Part shown: positions 34,490 through 43,224 of the stretch, in pieces | Position numbering within the stretch: the first letter of the stretch is position 1 | Layout of the letters: each line of letters begins with the position of its first letter | Source: SKVR01 sp046291875 | GTDB taxonomy: Bacteria > Bacteroidota > Bacteroidia > Bacteroidales > UBA7960 | Assembly: GCA_046291875.1 (NCBI GenBank) | Contig: JBKBSF010000027.1 | Span: 1 to 64,000 of the forward strand | DNA: 64,000 bases | Direction: 5' to 3' | Notes under the pieces: generated by a model | Databases searched by the model: none | Told to the model about the DNA's origin: nothing | The model's input: only the letters and a program-made list of their open reading frames with translations | Position numbers and translations under genes: made by a program

Positions 34490-34497
34490 TAATTTTG
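34490..34497 (+). promoter_or_regulatory. -7 element (TAATTTTG) of the metal locus
   Basis: An exact TAnnTTTG match 36 bp before the first gene of the metal-handling set. Confidence 0.45.
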
Positions 34498-34532
34498 CAT
34501 TGTCATCAATAATTAGCTATCTTTATGTAATT

Positions 34533-35024
34533 ATGCGTTTGTGGCTTAAACATATCATCCTTCTTCTGCTGCTCCCGGCATTTCTTCTTTTTGCCAGCGG
34601 AGTAGGAGTAATGGAACATAGCTGTGCAGCATGTGGCACTGTAGCCTGGACGCATACCCAGGCAATGGATTGCTGCGGGGTTGATTCTGCATGTAGTCTG
34701 GAGGCTGAAGAAGCAACTTGTTGTGCAGTACCTTCAGCAGAGGGCCATGATCAGGAGGCTGGTACTACTACTATACATTCCGATGAGTGCTGCTCTTTTG
34801 AAAAGGTTGTACTGGTTATAGATGAAACTTTTGTTCCGGAAACCTCAAGGATTTCAGCACCCCTTGCAGTGGTAAATCCTCTGGCAGCTTCAGAAATTTT
34901 CGACTTCACACTTTTCCCGGTAGAGGATGATATGTATCATCTTTCCAATTCTCCGCCCGGAAAGATTACCGGTATTGCCTTCCTAATCTTCACCCAACAG
35001 CTTAAAATAGCTTGTCTGGGTTAA
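34533..35024 (+). CDS. Cys-rich HYC_CC_PP-type protein
   Basis: A 163-residue protein with an N-terminal hydrophobic signal (about 5-24). The next 70 residues hold ten Cys, arranged as HSCAACG, DCCG, ATCCA and ECCSFEK, with several His, followed by a region with Pro-Pro near the end (SNSPPG). This pattern matches small Bacteroidota proteins found beside HMA proteins and TonB receptors, thought to handle copper or related metals. It is first in a four-gene plus-strand set. The start at 34533 gives a normal signal head. Metal binding is inferred from the Cys pairs. Confidence 0.75.
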   Translation: MRLWLKHIILLLLLPAFLLFASGVGVMEHSCAACGTVAWTHTQAMDCCGVDSACSLEAEEATCCAVPSAEGHDQEAGTTTIHSDECCSFEKVVLVIDETFVPETSRISAPLAVVNPLAASEIFDFTLFPVEDDMYHLSNSPPGKITGIAFLIFTQQLKIACLG

Positions 35025-35179
35025 ATTCCTTTTTTCATCTTTCTTTTTAACGCAACCTGCTACCTCTTTTTCAGCAGGTACGTTATACCATAACAGTATC
35101 ATGATTGATCGCATGCTTTGCGCTTAGTGATGAGTCTGCTTTACAAAACAACATTCAAAAACTTTAAAAATACAATGCT

Positions 35180-35572
35180 ATGATCTCAAAAGTAAATTAT
35201 ATCGCTGTTATCCTTTTTCTAGGTTTGGTTTCTCTGACACTTGCAGAGGTGCAGGCGCAGGAGCGTAATGTGGAAGTTGAAATTGCCGTACTGGGCAATT
35301 GTGGTATGTGTAAAGACCGCATTGAGCGGGCTGCATACAGTGTTCGTGGGGTGCGCAGCGCCAGCTGGAATCAGCGAGAACAAAAGCTTACCCTGGTTTA
35401 CCGTGCCGATCGCACCGATCAGGAAACCATCGAACGAGCCATTGCCAAAGCCGGCCATGATACAGAGAACTTCATTACCGACGAACAAACCCATGCCAAT
35501 CTGCATCACTGCTGCATCTATAAAAGAAATCCCGAATGGCTGGAAAAGAATAAGTTGTATAACGAAGAGTAG
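35180..35572 (+). CDS. Exported heavy-metal-associated (HMA) domain protein
   Basis: A 130-residue protein with signal peptide (ending VQAQ) and one ferredoxin-like HMA domain: VEIAVLGNCGMCKDRIERAA has the metal-binding CxxC as CGMC, and VRGVRSASWNQREQKLTLVY is the usual second strand-loop. The tail HANLHHCCIYKRNP adds a second likely metal site (HHCC). Export plus two sites suggests a periplasmic metal chaperone that hands metal to, or takes it from, the outer-membrane receptor encoded 450 bp downstream. Copper is the most likely metal by family. Confidence 0.88.
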   Translation: MISKVNYIAVILFLGLVSLTLAEVQAQERNVEVEIAVLGNCGMCKDRIERAAYSVRGVRSASWNQREQKLTLVYRADRTDQETIERAIAKAGHDTENFITDEQTHANLHHCCIYKRNPEWLEKNKLYNEE

Positions 35573-35782
35573 AAAGGACGCCCGAGCGTTAGCGCAGAAA
35601 CAATAGGCGAAGAGGGTTTTGTTTTGCTATGCAGTCACTTAGCGATTGGTTGGTCCAAAACCTTGTTAGGCATTCCTTCGGGCAGATATTAAGTAACAAG
35701 CAAACCAAAAGTAGAAACCTCTCGGACATTCCCGCTTATTTTGAGGTAAATGCAGCGAAAAACAATCAATACTTTTTTAACG

Positions 35783-35995
35783 ATGGAGAAAAAAACCTTT
35801 CATATTTCCGGAATGACTTGTCAGCATTGTGTTGCCCGTGTAAAGAAGGCACTGGAAAGTGCATCGGGTATTTCGGGTGTTCATGTTTTTCCCGACAACA
35901 ATACAGTGGTGCTGGAAGCAGAGCAATTGCCTTCTTTGGAGAACCTGAATAGTTTACTGGAGGAATATGGCGATTACCGACTTCAGATTATCTGA
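35783..35995 (+). CDS. Cytoplasmic HMA-domain metallochaperone
   Basis: A 70-residue CopZ-like protein consisting of one HMA domain: MEKKTFHISGMTCQHCVARV with the classic MTCxxC site (C14 and C17), then a long helix and SGVHVFPDNNTVVLEA. No signal peptide, so cytoplasmic. The start at 35783 is chosen over an upstream in-frame codon because it begins directly at the first strand. It ends 31 bp before the TonB receptor gene. No copper ATPase is encoded in the window. Confidence 0.9.
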   Translation: MEKKTFHISGMTCQHCVARVKKALESASGISGVHVFPDNNTVVLEAEQLPSLENLNSLLEEYGDYRLQII

Positions 35996-36026
35996 CATCT
36001 TTTAAGAATTTTAAAAAAAGAAAAAA

Positions 36027-38387
36027 ATGAACCGAATATTTCAATACATCCTTCTATCTCTGGTTTTTATTTTGCCGGCAACCCTTGCCCAAGGGCAGGA
36101 ATCTCTGCTTCAAGGCAAGGTTTATGGGCAGGAGGTGCAAGGCAACGAAACCCGTAAGCTACCCCTTGCCGGTGCCAATGTGGTTTGGCTGGGAACTACC
36201 AGCGGGGCAGCCACCGATGCAGATGGTAATTTTAACCTTCGCATCTCGGTGCAGCTTCCTCATGCTGTTGTAGTAAGTTTTATCGGCTACGAACCCGACA
36301 CCTTGATGGTTAGGCCGGGTATGAGCCGACTGGAGGTTTTACTGCAAACCAATCGTCAGCTCGACGAGGTAGTGGTCTCTTCACGCAGGCCTGGATCGCA
36401 TATTTCAACCCTGGAGCCCATCCTTACCAACGTTATTACTGAAAATGAGCTGCAGCGTGCCGCTTGCTGCAACCTGTCGGAGGCTTTTGAAACCAATGCC
36501 TCTGTAGATGTCAGCTTTACCGATGCCGTTTCGGGTGCGCAACAGATACAATTGCTGGGGTTGGCTGGTACCTACAGCCAGATCCTCACNNNNNNNNNNN
36601 NNNNNNNNNNNNNNNNNNNNNNNNNNNNNNNNNNNNNNNNNNNNNNNNNNNNNNNNNNNNNNNNNNNNNNNNNNNNNNNNNNNNNNNCAGAGAACACTCC
36701 CACGGTGCGCGGATTGGGGCAACCCTTTGGGCTGGGCTTTATCCCGGGGCCTTGGATGGAGGCCATCCATATCAGCAAAGGGGCCGGTAGTGTTGTAAAT
36801 GGCTATGAGTCCATCACCGGTCAGATCAATGTGGAGCTTAAAAAGCCCGAATCATCAGACCTTTTGTTTTACAATTTCTATGCTAACGACTTCGGAAGGC
36901 TGGAAAGCAGTTTGAATGCAGCCGTCAGGCTCAACCCCCAATGGTCGACCATGGTACTGGCCCACGGAGAGATCCTGGAAAACCAGTTTGACCACAATGG
37001 CGACTCATTCCTGGATCATCCCCTGATGCGTAAATACAATATTGTGAATCGCTATCGCTACGACCGCCCCGGTGTTATGGAATCGCAGTTTGGCTTCCGG
37101 GTGCTGCAGGAAGACAGAAGAGGAGGGCAAATCTCCTTCTTTGAGAGTGACGCCCAGCCTGGCTCCTTGAGCCATTATGGCTTTGGGGTAAATACACAAC
37201 GGTATGAAATGTTTGCACGCACCGGGTTTTTCCTGCCCGGACAACCCGATGGAAGCATCGGTACGCAGCTTAGTCTGATTCATCACAAACACGATGCGCA
37301 TTACGGATGGAATGAGTATGTGGGGGTTCAGCAAACCCTTTATGCCAACATCATTTACGAGAACTCAATTGCACGTAACCCTGATCACCGGATCAATGCC
37401 GGAGTAAGCTACATCTTCGACGATTACCAGGAGGATCTGCTGGCTTCGGGTGAAACCTTCGACCTGGATCGGCGCGAGTCGGTACCCGGGGTGTTTGCTC
37501 AGTACACCCTAATGATTGATGATGTGTTTACAGGTATTCTGGGGGCACGTGCCGACTTTCATAATATTTACGGCACCTTTTTTACTCCCCGGCTGCACCT
37601 GCGGGGCAATCTTACCTCCAGCACCACCCTGCGGGCATCTGCCGGAAGGGGATTCAGAGTGCCCAACCGCATTGCTGAAAATACAGGACTGCTGGTAAGC
37701 AACCGGCAGATTGTTTTCCAGGAAGAGATCAAACCGGAGATCGCCTGGAACTATGGTGCAAGCCTTACGCAGAATTTCCGTCTCTTGGGACGAGATGCAT
37801 CAGTTTCCGCAGAGTTCTATCGCACCGATTTCATCAACCAGATGATCGTGGATGTGGATACCGACATGAGCCGGGCACTATTCTACAATCTCGAGGGCAG
37901 ATCTTTTGCCAATAATGCCCAGGTGGAGATGCGCTTTGAACCATTGCCTTTTTTTGAGGTAACTGCGGCCTACCGCCTGTCGGATGTGCGAACCACCATC
38001 AACGATCAGCTGGAAGTAAAGCCCTTTGTGAACACTTACAAAGGAATGCTTTCGGGTTCTTGGGCCACACGCAACAACAACTGGCAGATAGATCTTACTG
38101 CACAGTTCAATGGGCCCAGCCGAATCCCTCACGCACATCTGTTTGCCCATCATCTGGGTGATACTGATCAATCGCCCGCCTATACCCTTTGGTATGGACA
38201 GATCACTCGCCGGTGGAATAATTTTGATTTGTACGTAGGTGGTGAAAATTTAACTAACTTTATGCAAAAGAATCCTATCATTGGGGCTTACAACCCCTTC
38301 GAGGCTGATGTTTTTGATGCCTCCATGATCTGGGGACCTATCATGGGCCGTATGTTTTATATGGGTTTGAGGTATTCTATCAACTGA
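36027..38387 (+). CDS. TonB-dependent receptor of the metal locus (contains N run)
   Basis: An outer-membrane receptor with signal peptide (to about residue 22), a CarboxypepD_reg-like domain (LAGANVVWLGTTSGAATDAD, VVSFIGYEPDTLMV), a plug (ELQRAACCNLSEAFETNASV, QQIQLLGLAGTYSQIL) and a full barrel ending at MFYMGLRYSIN. The plug block after the gap (ENTPTVRGLG, YIPGPW-like FIPGPWMEAIHISKGAGSV) matches the receptor type found with HMA and Cys-rich proteins. The frame holds on both sides of the 98 Ns. Without those Ns the protein would be about 753 residues. Direction of metal movement (uptake or efflux-linked) is not shown by sequence. Confidence 0.9.
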   Translation: MNRIFQYILLSLVFILPATLAQGQESLLQGKVYGQEVQGNETRKLPLAGANVVWLGTTSGAATDADGNFNLRISVQLPHAVVVSFIGYEPDTLMVRPGMSRLEVLLQTNRQLDEVVVSSRRPGSHISTLEPILTNVITENELQRAACCNLSEAFETNASVDVSFTDAVSGAQQIQLLGLAGTYSQILXXXXXXXXXXXXXXXXXXXXXXXXXXXXXXXXXXENTPTVRGLGQPFGLGFIPGPWMEAIHISKGAGSVVNGYESITGQINVELKKPESSDLLFYNFYANDFGRLESSLNAAVRLNPQWSTMVLAHGEILENQFDHNGDSFLDHPLMRKYNIVNRYRYDRPGVMESQFGFRVLQEDRRGGQISFFESDAQPGSLSHYGFGVNTQRYEMFARTGFFLPGQPDGSIGTQLSLIHHKHDAHYGWNEYVGVQQTLYANIIYENSIARNPDHRINAGVSYIFDDYQEDLLASGETFDLDRRESVPGVFAQYTLMIDDVFTGILGARADFHNIYGTFFTPRLHLRGNLTSSTTLRASAGRGFRVPNRIAENTGLLVSNRQIVFQEEIKPEIAWNYGASLTQNFRLLGRDASVSAEFYRTDFINQMIVDVDTDMSRALFYNLEGRSFANNAQVEMRFEPLPFFEVTAAYRLSDVRTTINDQLEVKPFVNTYKGMLSGSWATRNNNWQIDLTAQFNGPSRIPHAHLFAHHLGDTDQSPAYTLWYGQITRRWNNFDLYVGGENLTNFMQKNPIIGAYNPFEADVFDASMIWGPIMGRMFYMGLRYSIN
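36590..36687. other. Assembly gap, 98 Ns
   Basis: Unknown bases inside the TonB receptor gene. The flanks read CTCAC before and CAGAGAAC after. Joined with one shared base they give ACA GAG AAC in the right frame and restore the family sequence QILTENTP, so the gap is probably not real sequence. Confidence 0.95.
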
Positions 38388-38436
38388 TATACAACCAAAA
38401 CCATTCGGTTAACCAATTGCTTACAAAATGGTTTTG

Positions 38437-38462
38437 CCCGGCAGAAATGCCGGGTTTTTTTG
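38437..38462 (+). terminator. Terminator of the metal locus
   Basis: CCCGGCA-GAAA-TGCCGGG forms a stable tetraloop hairpin followed by eight Ts, 50 bp past the receptor stop codon. Confidence 0.95.
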
Positions 38463-38703
38463 ATTGGGGGTGCAGGGTTTTAGGTATGGGGGATGAGGTT
38501 TGAGGTTGGGTGACTATGCCTGGGAGAGGTTGTTGCAGGTGTTAACTGAAATTCTGTGTGTGTGTGGGTGCGAAAGCTGGAAGCTCATAGCATGTTGCTG
38601 AAGCATCTTTCCCATCCATGGGATGTCTGTTCAGACCCAATTGTATACCGGCGAAGAAACGCGGGTTTGTTATAGGATTATTAACCTGGAAAAGCTATAA
38701 AAG
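38463..38703. other. Gene-free spacer with G-rich words
   Basis: The first 70 bp hold G-rich words such as GGGGGATGAGGTTTGAGG, similar in style to the purine-rich repeats elsewhere. The rest shows no ORF and no promoter that I can support. Confidence 0.4.
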
Positions 38704-39474
38704 ATGTGTTACTGGGTAGGTACGAAGAAGGTGCGCGAAGAGATGCTTCGACGCTTACAGCAGGATCCTGATGATGAGATCGCTCAGCTGTTTTATAAAA
38801 CTTTTACAGGGCAGAAGCTAATGTCCTTTCGTGAATACTATGTGGCCATTGGTAAGGCACGCCCGGAACTTAGCGTACTTACCCGCTATGGGGTACTGCA
38901 GTTTCGTAATATGACATGGGGGCTGCCATGGAGTTATACCGATAAAAAAACCGGGAAAAGCTATACGCGAGAGATGATCAACTCAACGTGCGAGAAAGCA
39001 TTCTTCATCCATAAAGAAACTATTTTCAAACAACGTTGCATCATACCCCTTGATGGGTATTACGAGTTTTTTCATTTTGCCGGTGAGGTATATCCCCATT
39101 TTCTGTTTCCCAGGGAGGGGCTGTTCTTTGCAGCCGGGGTCTGGGAGGATCAGGCGGATGAACAAACCGGCGAGATATCCTCCAGTTTCTCCATACTCAC
39201 CACCCAACCCAATGCACTTGCAATGAAACTGCACAACAACCCCAAGGCACCCAACGGACCCCGCATGTTGCTGCTCATCCCCGAAGATCAGATCCTCGAG
39301 TATCTCAATCCGGCTGCGCGCAAAGAAGACCTTGTAAAGCTCTTCAATGCATTGCCGCAGGAACAAATGGATGCCTATCCAACCGTCAGGTTTTTGAGAA
39401 AAGAATTTAGTGGAAACCTCAGCAGCGACGATGTGCGCAAAAGAGTGGATTATCCTGAATTGTTCTTTGCTTAA
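38704..39474 (+). CDS. SRAP domain protein (YedK/HMCES family)
   Basis: A 256-residue protein of the SOS-response-associated peptidase family. Members use Cys2 to form a covalent link with abasic sites in single-stranded DNA, protecting replication forks. Cys2 is present after the initiator Met (MCYWVG), the active-site Asn is in MINSTCEKAFF, the Glu in LDGYYEF, and the active-site His in KLHNNPKAPNGPRM. The 4-residue space after its stop leads straight into the 50-bp tandem repeats, so its 3' end borders the GxxExxY module. No SOS box was identified. Confidence 0.93.
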   Translation: MCYWVGTKKVREEMLRRLQQDPDDEIAQLFYKTFTGQKLMSFREYYVAIGKARPELSVLTRYGVLQFRNMTWGLPWSYTDKKTGKSYTREMINSTCEKAFFIHKETIFKQRCIIPLDGYYEFFHFAGEVYPHFLFPREGLFFAAGVWEDQADEQTGEISSSFSILTTQPNALAMKLHNNPKAPNGPRMLLLIPEDQILEYLNPAARKEDLVKLFNALPQEQMDAYPTVRFLRKEFSGNLSSDDVRKRVDYPELFFA

Positions 39475-39477
39475 ATT

Positions 39478-40009
39478 TTTTTGCCGCGAATACAAGTATT
39501 TTTTTGGCCACGAAGGCACGAATGTATTTTAGGTACGAATGTTTGAATGTGTTTTGGCCACGAAGACACGAATGTATTTTAGGTGCGAATGTTTGAATGG
39601 TTTTTAGCCACGAAGGCACGAATGTATTTTAGGTACGAATGTTTGAATGTATTTTAGCCACGAAGACACGAATGTATTTTAGGTGCGAATGTTTGAATGT
39701 ATTTTGTCCACGAATGCACGAATGTATTTTAGGCGCGAGTGTTTGAATGGTTTTTGGCCACGAATGCACGAATGTATTTTAGGTGCGAATGTTTGAATGT
39801 ATTTTAGCCACGAAGACACGAATGTATTTTAGGCACGAATGTTTGAATGTATTTTATCCACGAAGGCATGAATGTATTTTAGGTGCGAATGTTTGAATGT
39901 ATTTTATCCACGAAGACACGAATGTATTTTAGGCACGAATGTTTGAATGTGTTTTAACCACGAAGACACGAATGTATTTTAGGTACGAATGCAGGAATGG
40001 GTGAATATG
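39478..40009. repeat. Ten 50-bp tandem repeats (CCACGAAGGCACGAATG type)
   Basis: Units begin CCACGAA at 39508, 39558, 39608, 39658, 39708, 39758, 39808, 39858, 39908 and 39958: exactly 50 bp every time, with no indel across ten units. Each unit contains CCACGAAGGCACGAATG, then TATTTTAGG, then ACGAATGTTTGAATG. Variation is limited to a few positions, mainly A/G (GGC or GAC in the second word; TAC, TGC or CAC before the third). A weaker half unit (TTGCCGCGAATACAAG) precedes at 39481. The 50-bp period is not a multiple of three, so it is not coding. Confidence 0.95.
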
Positions 40010-40085
40010 GTTTGAGAATGATGTGACGCAAATATTGTTTTATTCGCATGGTTTCTATTTATGTTTCTTAAAATTCAATTGTGCT

Positions 40086-40460
40086 ATGACAAATTTATTG
40101 TTTAAGGAAGAGGCTTATGAAATTATTGGGTTGTGCATGGAGGTTCATAAATATCTTGGCCCGGGATTTTCGGAAATTGTTTACAAAGACGCTTTGGAGA
40201 TAGAGTTGAAAAACTCCGGTTTCTCCTACAACAGAGAAAGGGAATATGAGGTGAATTATAAAGGCGTAATTCTTCCCCATAAGTTTGTGCCTGATTTTGT
40301 GGTTGAGGATATGATCATACTTGAAATAAAGGGAATTAAAGCTATTCGGGATGAATATATCGCTCAAATCATCAATTATCTGAAAGTCTCTGGGTTGAAA
40401 GTTGGGTTGCTCATCAATTTCGGAGAAGAACGTTTGAATTTCAAGCGGTTTATTGTTTAA
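40086..40460 (+). CDS. GxxExxY protein (PD-(D/E)XK nuclease-like)
   Basis: A 124-residue protein carrying the name motif as GFSEIVY (in YLGPGFSEIVYKDALE) and a nuclease-like core: PDFVVEDMIILEIKG gives the Asp and the E-x-K pair of the PD-(D/E)XK fold, with a later helix and LKVGLLINFGEERLNFKRF. The family (Pfam PDDEXK_3) is widespread in bacteria with CACGAA-type repeats, but its activity has not been settled to my knowledge. The start at 40086 excludes a 21-codon extension that is unlike the family. It lies between ten direct repeats on the left and reversed-word repeats on the right. Confidence 0.92.
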   Translation: MTNLLFKEEAYEIIGLCMEVHKYLGPGFSEIVYKDALEIELKNSGFSYNREREYEVNYKGVILPHKFVPDFVVEDMIILEIKGIKAIRDEYIAQIINYLKVSGLKVGLLINFGEERLNFKRFIV

Positions 40461-40525
40461 AAACTATCCCATAACAATCTTAACTTGCATTAGCTTTTCT
40501 ATCATGCCTTCGCCATACATAGAAT

Positions 40526-40850
40526 CTTTTCCTGCCTCGTGCCTTTAAAAAGCAGCATTCGTGCCTTCGTGGCTGCCCAAAAGAATATCATCCGTACCAC
40601 CGTGTCTCACAAAGAATCCTTTCCATACCCACGTGGCAAAAAAAAATAACCTTCGTGCCTAACAAAAAAACATCAACCATTCTTTTTTACTTTACATGAA
40701 ACATTTCCTTGCCTCGTGACTTAAAATAAATAACCTTCGTGCCCCCGTGGCTGCAAAAAGAATATCATCCGTACCTTTGTGTCTTACATAGATTCTTTTC
40801 CATACCCTCGTGGCTATCCCAAAAAATGTCATTCGTGGCCATGTCTAAGC
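40526..40850. repeat. Degenerate repeats of about 178 bp with reversed CATTCGTGCC words
   Basis: Two direct copies of a segment start near 40526 and 40704. Shared landmarks are TGCCTCGTG (40533, 40710), CGTGGCTGC (40568, 40746) and AGAATATCATCCGTACC (40582, 40759). The segment CATTCGTGCCTTCGTGGC is the reverse complement of the left array's GCCACGAAGGCACGAATG. Extra words (CTTCGTGCC, CCCACGTGGC, CATTCGTGGCC) run to 40840, just before the MFS start. No promoter for the MFS gene is evident in them. Confidence 0.88.
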
Positions 40851-40866
40851 TGGTTAAAAATAAAAC

Positions 40867-42168
40867 ATGATCAATTTATTGCCCCGCGAGCGAAAAGCCT
40901 TTGCGCTGCATATGTCCTACTCCTTCCTGGAAGGCATCATAGCTGGCATCATTATTCTCAATGAGTTTGTATTTGTGAAAAGCCTTCAGGGCTCCAACTA
41001 CCAGCTTGCTGTATTGTTTCAGTTCAGCATGATGGTATTCCTGCTTCTGATCTTCATGAATGAGTGGCTCAAACGGATTCGCAACAAGAAGCCAATGCTT
41101 CGCCGTGCTGCCCTGCTGAGCCGGTTACCGCTCCTGCTGTTGTTTTTCTTTCCGCGCAGTGCCGATCAAATGGGAGGCGATTCCATCTTTCATTATCTTT
41201 TCCTGGCAATTTTCCTGGTCTACTACATGGGTAATACCGTTATCTGGCCTACCATCAATCTTTTTCTGAAAACATCTTACCGGCATGAGAATTTCAGCCG
41301 ATTGTACAGCTATGCCACTACCCTCAATAAAATTGTGATGATGATAACCACCTTTGCCTATGGATGGTGGCTGGACCAGGATCATTATGTTTTTGTGTAT
41401 GCTTTTCCCATTGCTGCAATACTGGGTGTGCTTTCGGTCTTTTTACTTTCGCTCATCCCTTACCAATCCGGTGATGAGGTTTCAAGGGAGCAGGGGTTCT
41501 GGTATTCGGTAAAAGAATCTGCACTGGGCATGATTCGGATTTTGAAGACCAACCGCTCCTTTCTCGATTTTCAGATAGGGTTTATGCTCTATGGCATTGG
41601 ATTTATGAGCTCAGTAACTGTTATTGTGCTTTACTTCGAAAACAGCCTGGGGCTGAACTACAGCAGTATTGCCTTTTACAAAAATGGCTACAATGTGCTC
41701 GCCATCGTTATGCTGCCATTCTTTGGCAAACTCATGGGTAAGATCGATCCGAGGCGGTTTGCTTCCATCCCCTTTCTGGCCATGCTGCTTTACATTCTTG
41801 CACTAACCCTCACCACCCATTTTCCCGGTTACATTGACTTCTGGGACATCCGGTTGTATCATACACTTATCTTTTACATCTTATTTCATGGTATTTTTGC
41901 GGCTACCATGGCACTGACCTGGTTTATAGGCTCTGCCTATTTCTGCCCTCCAGAGGAGGCAGGCAACTACCAGTCGGTACATTTGGTCCTTACCGCTGTG
42001 CGCAGCTTGTTTGCCCCCCTGCTGGGGATGGTCTTTTTTGAAGCCTGGGGCTTTACTACGGCTTTTGTGATAGCCATGGTGTTCCTGGCCCTGGCGGTGG
42101 TCTACATGCTCTGGTCAGAAAGGTTTGTGAAGTTGCCTCAGTTGAAAGGTCCAAATCAGGACCAGTGA
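40867..42168 (+). CDS. MFS transporter
   Basis: A 433-residue integral membrane protein with about 12 helices in two six-helix halves, separated by a polar stretch near 200-225. RIRNKKPMLRRAALLSR, between helices 2 and 3, takes the place of the MFS loop motif. The substrate cannot be read from sequence and there is no operon partner that would suggest one. Its start codon follows the right repeats of the GxxExxY module by a few tens of bases, so its promoter must lie in or beyond those repeats. Confidence 0.88.
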   Translation: MINLLPRERKAFALHMSYSFLEGIIAGIIILNEFVFVKSLQGSNYQLAVLFQFSMMVFLLLIFMNEWLKRIRNKKPMLRRAALLSRLPLLLLFFFPRSADQMGGDSIFHYLFLAIFLVYYMGNTVIWPTINLFLKTSYRHENFSRLYSYATTLNKIVMMITTFAYGWWLDQDHYVFVYAFPIAAILGVLSVFLLSLIPYQSGDEVSREQGFWYSVKESALGMIRILKTNRSFLDFQIGFMLYGIGFMSSVTVIVLYFENSLGLNYSSIAFYKNGYNVLAIVMLPFFGKLMGKIDPRRFASIPFLAMLLYILALTLTTHFPGYIDFWDIRLYHTLIFYILFHGIFAATMALTWFIGSAYFCPPEEAGNYQSVHLVLTAVRSLFAPLLGMVFFEAWGFTTAFVIAMVFLALAVVYMLWSERFVKLPQLKGPNQDQ

Positions 42169-42179
42169 AGGGCCCGGTT

Positions 42180-43034
42180 TTACCCTTGCACATGCCCCTG
42201 TAGCCATGCAATCTCCTGTTGCCATCTGTCCGGATCGGGAGTTTCCAAAATCATTGGGATGCCATCCAGGCGGGGATCCTGCATCAGCCTTATGAAGCCC
42301 TCCTGCCCGATAAACCCCTCGCCCAGTGGGGCGTGTCGGTCTACCTTGCTGCCTTTTTCCTTTTTGGCATCGTTGAGGTGCATCCCCTTGAGATATGAAA
42401 AGCCCACCACAGAGTCAAACTCTTGCCAAAGCTTTTCATAGCCTTCGGCAGTGGCAAAATCGTATCCGGCTGCCCAGCTGTGGCAGGTGTCAATGCATAC
42501 TCCCACGCGCGATTTGTCTTCAACCAGTTCAATGATTCGGGCCAGATGCTCGAAACGGTATCCCAGGTTGCTGCCCTGGCCTGCGGTGTTTTCTATCACC
42601 GCTGTTACACCCTGCGTTTTTTGAAGGGTGATGTTGATAGATTCAGCAATGCGCTGCAGGCAGTCGTCTTCAGAGATTTGCTTGAGGTGGCTGCCAGGGT
42701 GGAAGTTGAGCAAAGGGATGCCCAGTTGCTCGCACCGCTGCATCTCATCCAGAAATGCCATGCGCGATTTTTTTAATCCTTCCTCCTCGGGATGTCCCAG
42801 GTTGATCAGGTAGCTGTCGTGTGGAAGGATCTGCTCAGGGGTATACCCATGGTGCAGGCAATTGGCCTTGAACTGCTCAATATTTTCTTCAGTAAGAGGC
42901 TTGGCAAACCATTGTTTCTGGTTCTTGGTGAAAAGGGCAAAAGCTGTGGCTCCAATAGCTGCAGCATTGTTGGGCGCATTTTCTACCCCTCCCGATGCAC
43001 TTACATGGGCTCCGATAAATTTCTTGTGTGTCAT
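42180..43034 (-). CDS. nfo: Endonuclease IV (AP endonuclease)
   Basis: A 284-residue TIM-barrel enzyme that cuts the backbone 5' of abasic sites, using three zinc ions. Visible family blocks: GAHVSASGGVENAP at the start, LLNFHPGSH, VIENTAGQGSNLG, VGVCIDTCHSWAAGYD, MHLNDAKKEKGSKVDRHAPL and the C-terminal MILETPDPD, carrying the His, Glu and Asp metal ligands. It converges on the MFS gene with 11 bp between stops. Two abasic-site proteins (this one and the SRAP protein) lie within 4 kb of each other, around the repeat module. Confidence 0.96.
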   Translation of the reverse strand: MTHKKFIGAHVSASGGVENAPNNAAAIGATAFALFTKNQKQWFAKPLTEENIEQFKANCLHHGYTPEQILPHDSYLINLGHPEEEGLKKSRMAFLDEMQRCEQLGIPLLNFHPGSHLKQISEDDCLQRIAESINITLQKTQGVTAVIENTAGQGSNLGYRFEHLARIIELVEDKSRVGVCIDTCHSWAAGYDFATAEGYEKLWQEFDSVVGFSYLKGMHLNDAKKEKGSKVDRHAPLGEGFIGQEGFIRLMQDPRLDGIPMILETPDPDRWQQEIAWLQGHVQG

Positions 43035-43224
43035 ATAAGGATATTGCTTTGTTGATATATTCTTAATTGGGTTGCTAATGCGAAATTAACAATTCCGGTT
43101 GGTTTTTGCCAGCGGCATTTCAGGGGGTAATTTGATCACTTCGCGCAGGAAGAGGAGCATGGCACCTGGGTTTGAAATTAATTTTGCGCGTATTAGAAGT
43201 ATTTGCACTAACAAGTTTTTAAAC

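Noticed and set aside
39508..40007. Ten 50-bp repeats taken as a CRISPR array
   Set aside because: There are no unique spacers: the whole 50-bp unit repeats, and no cas genes are near.
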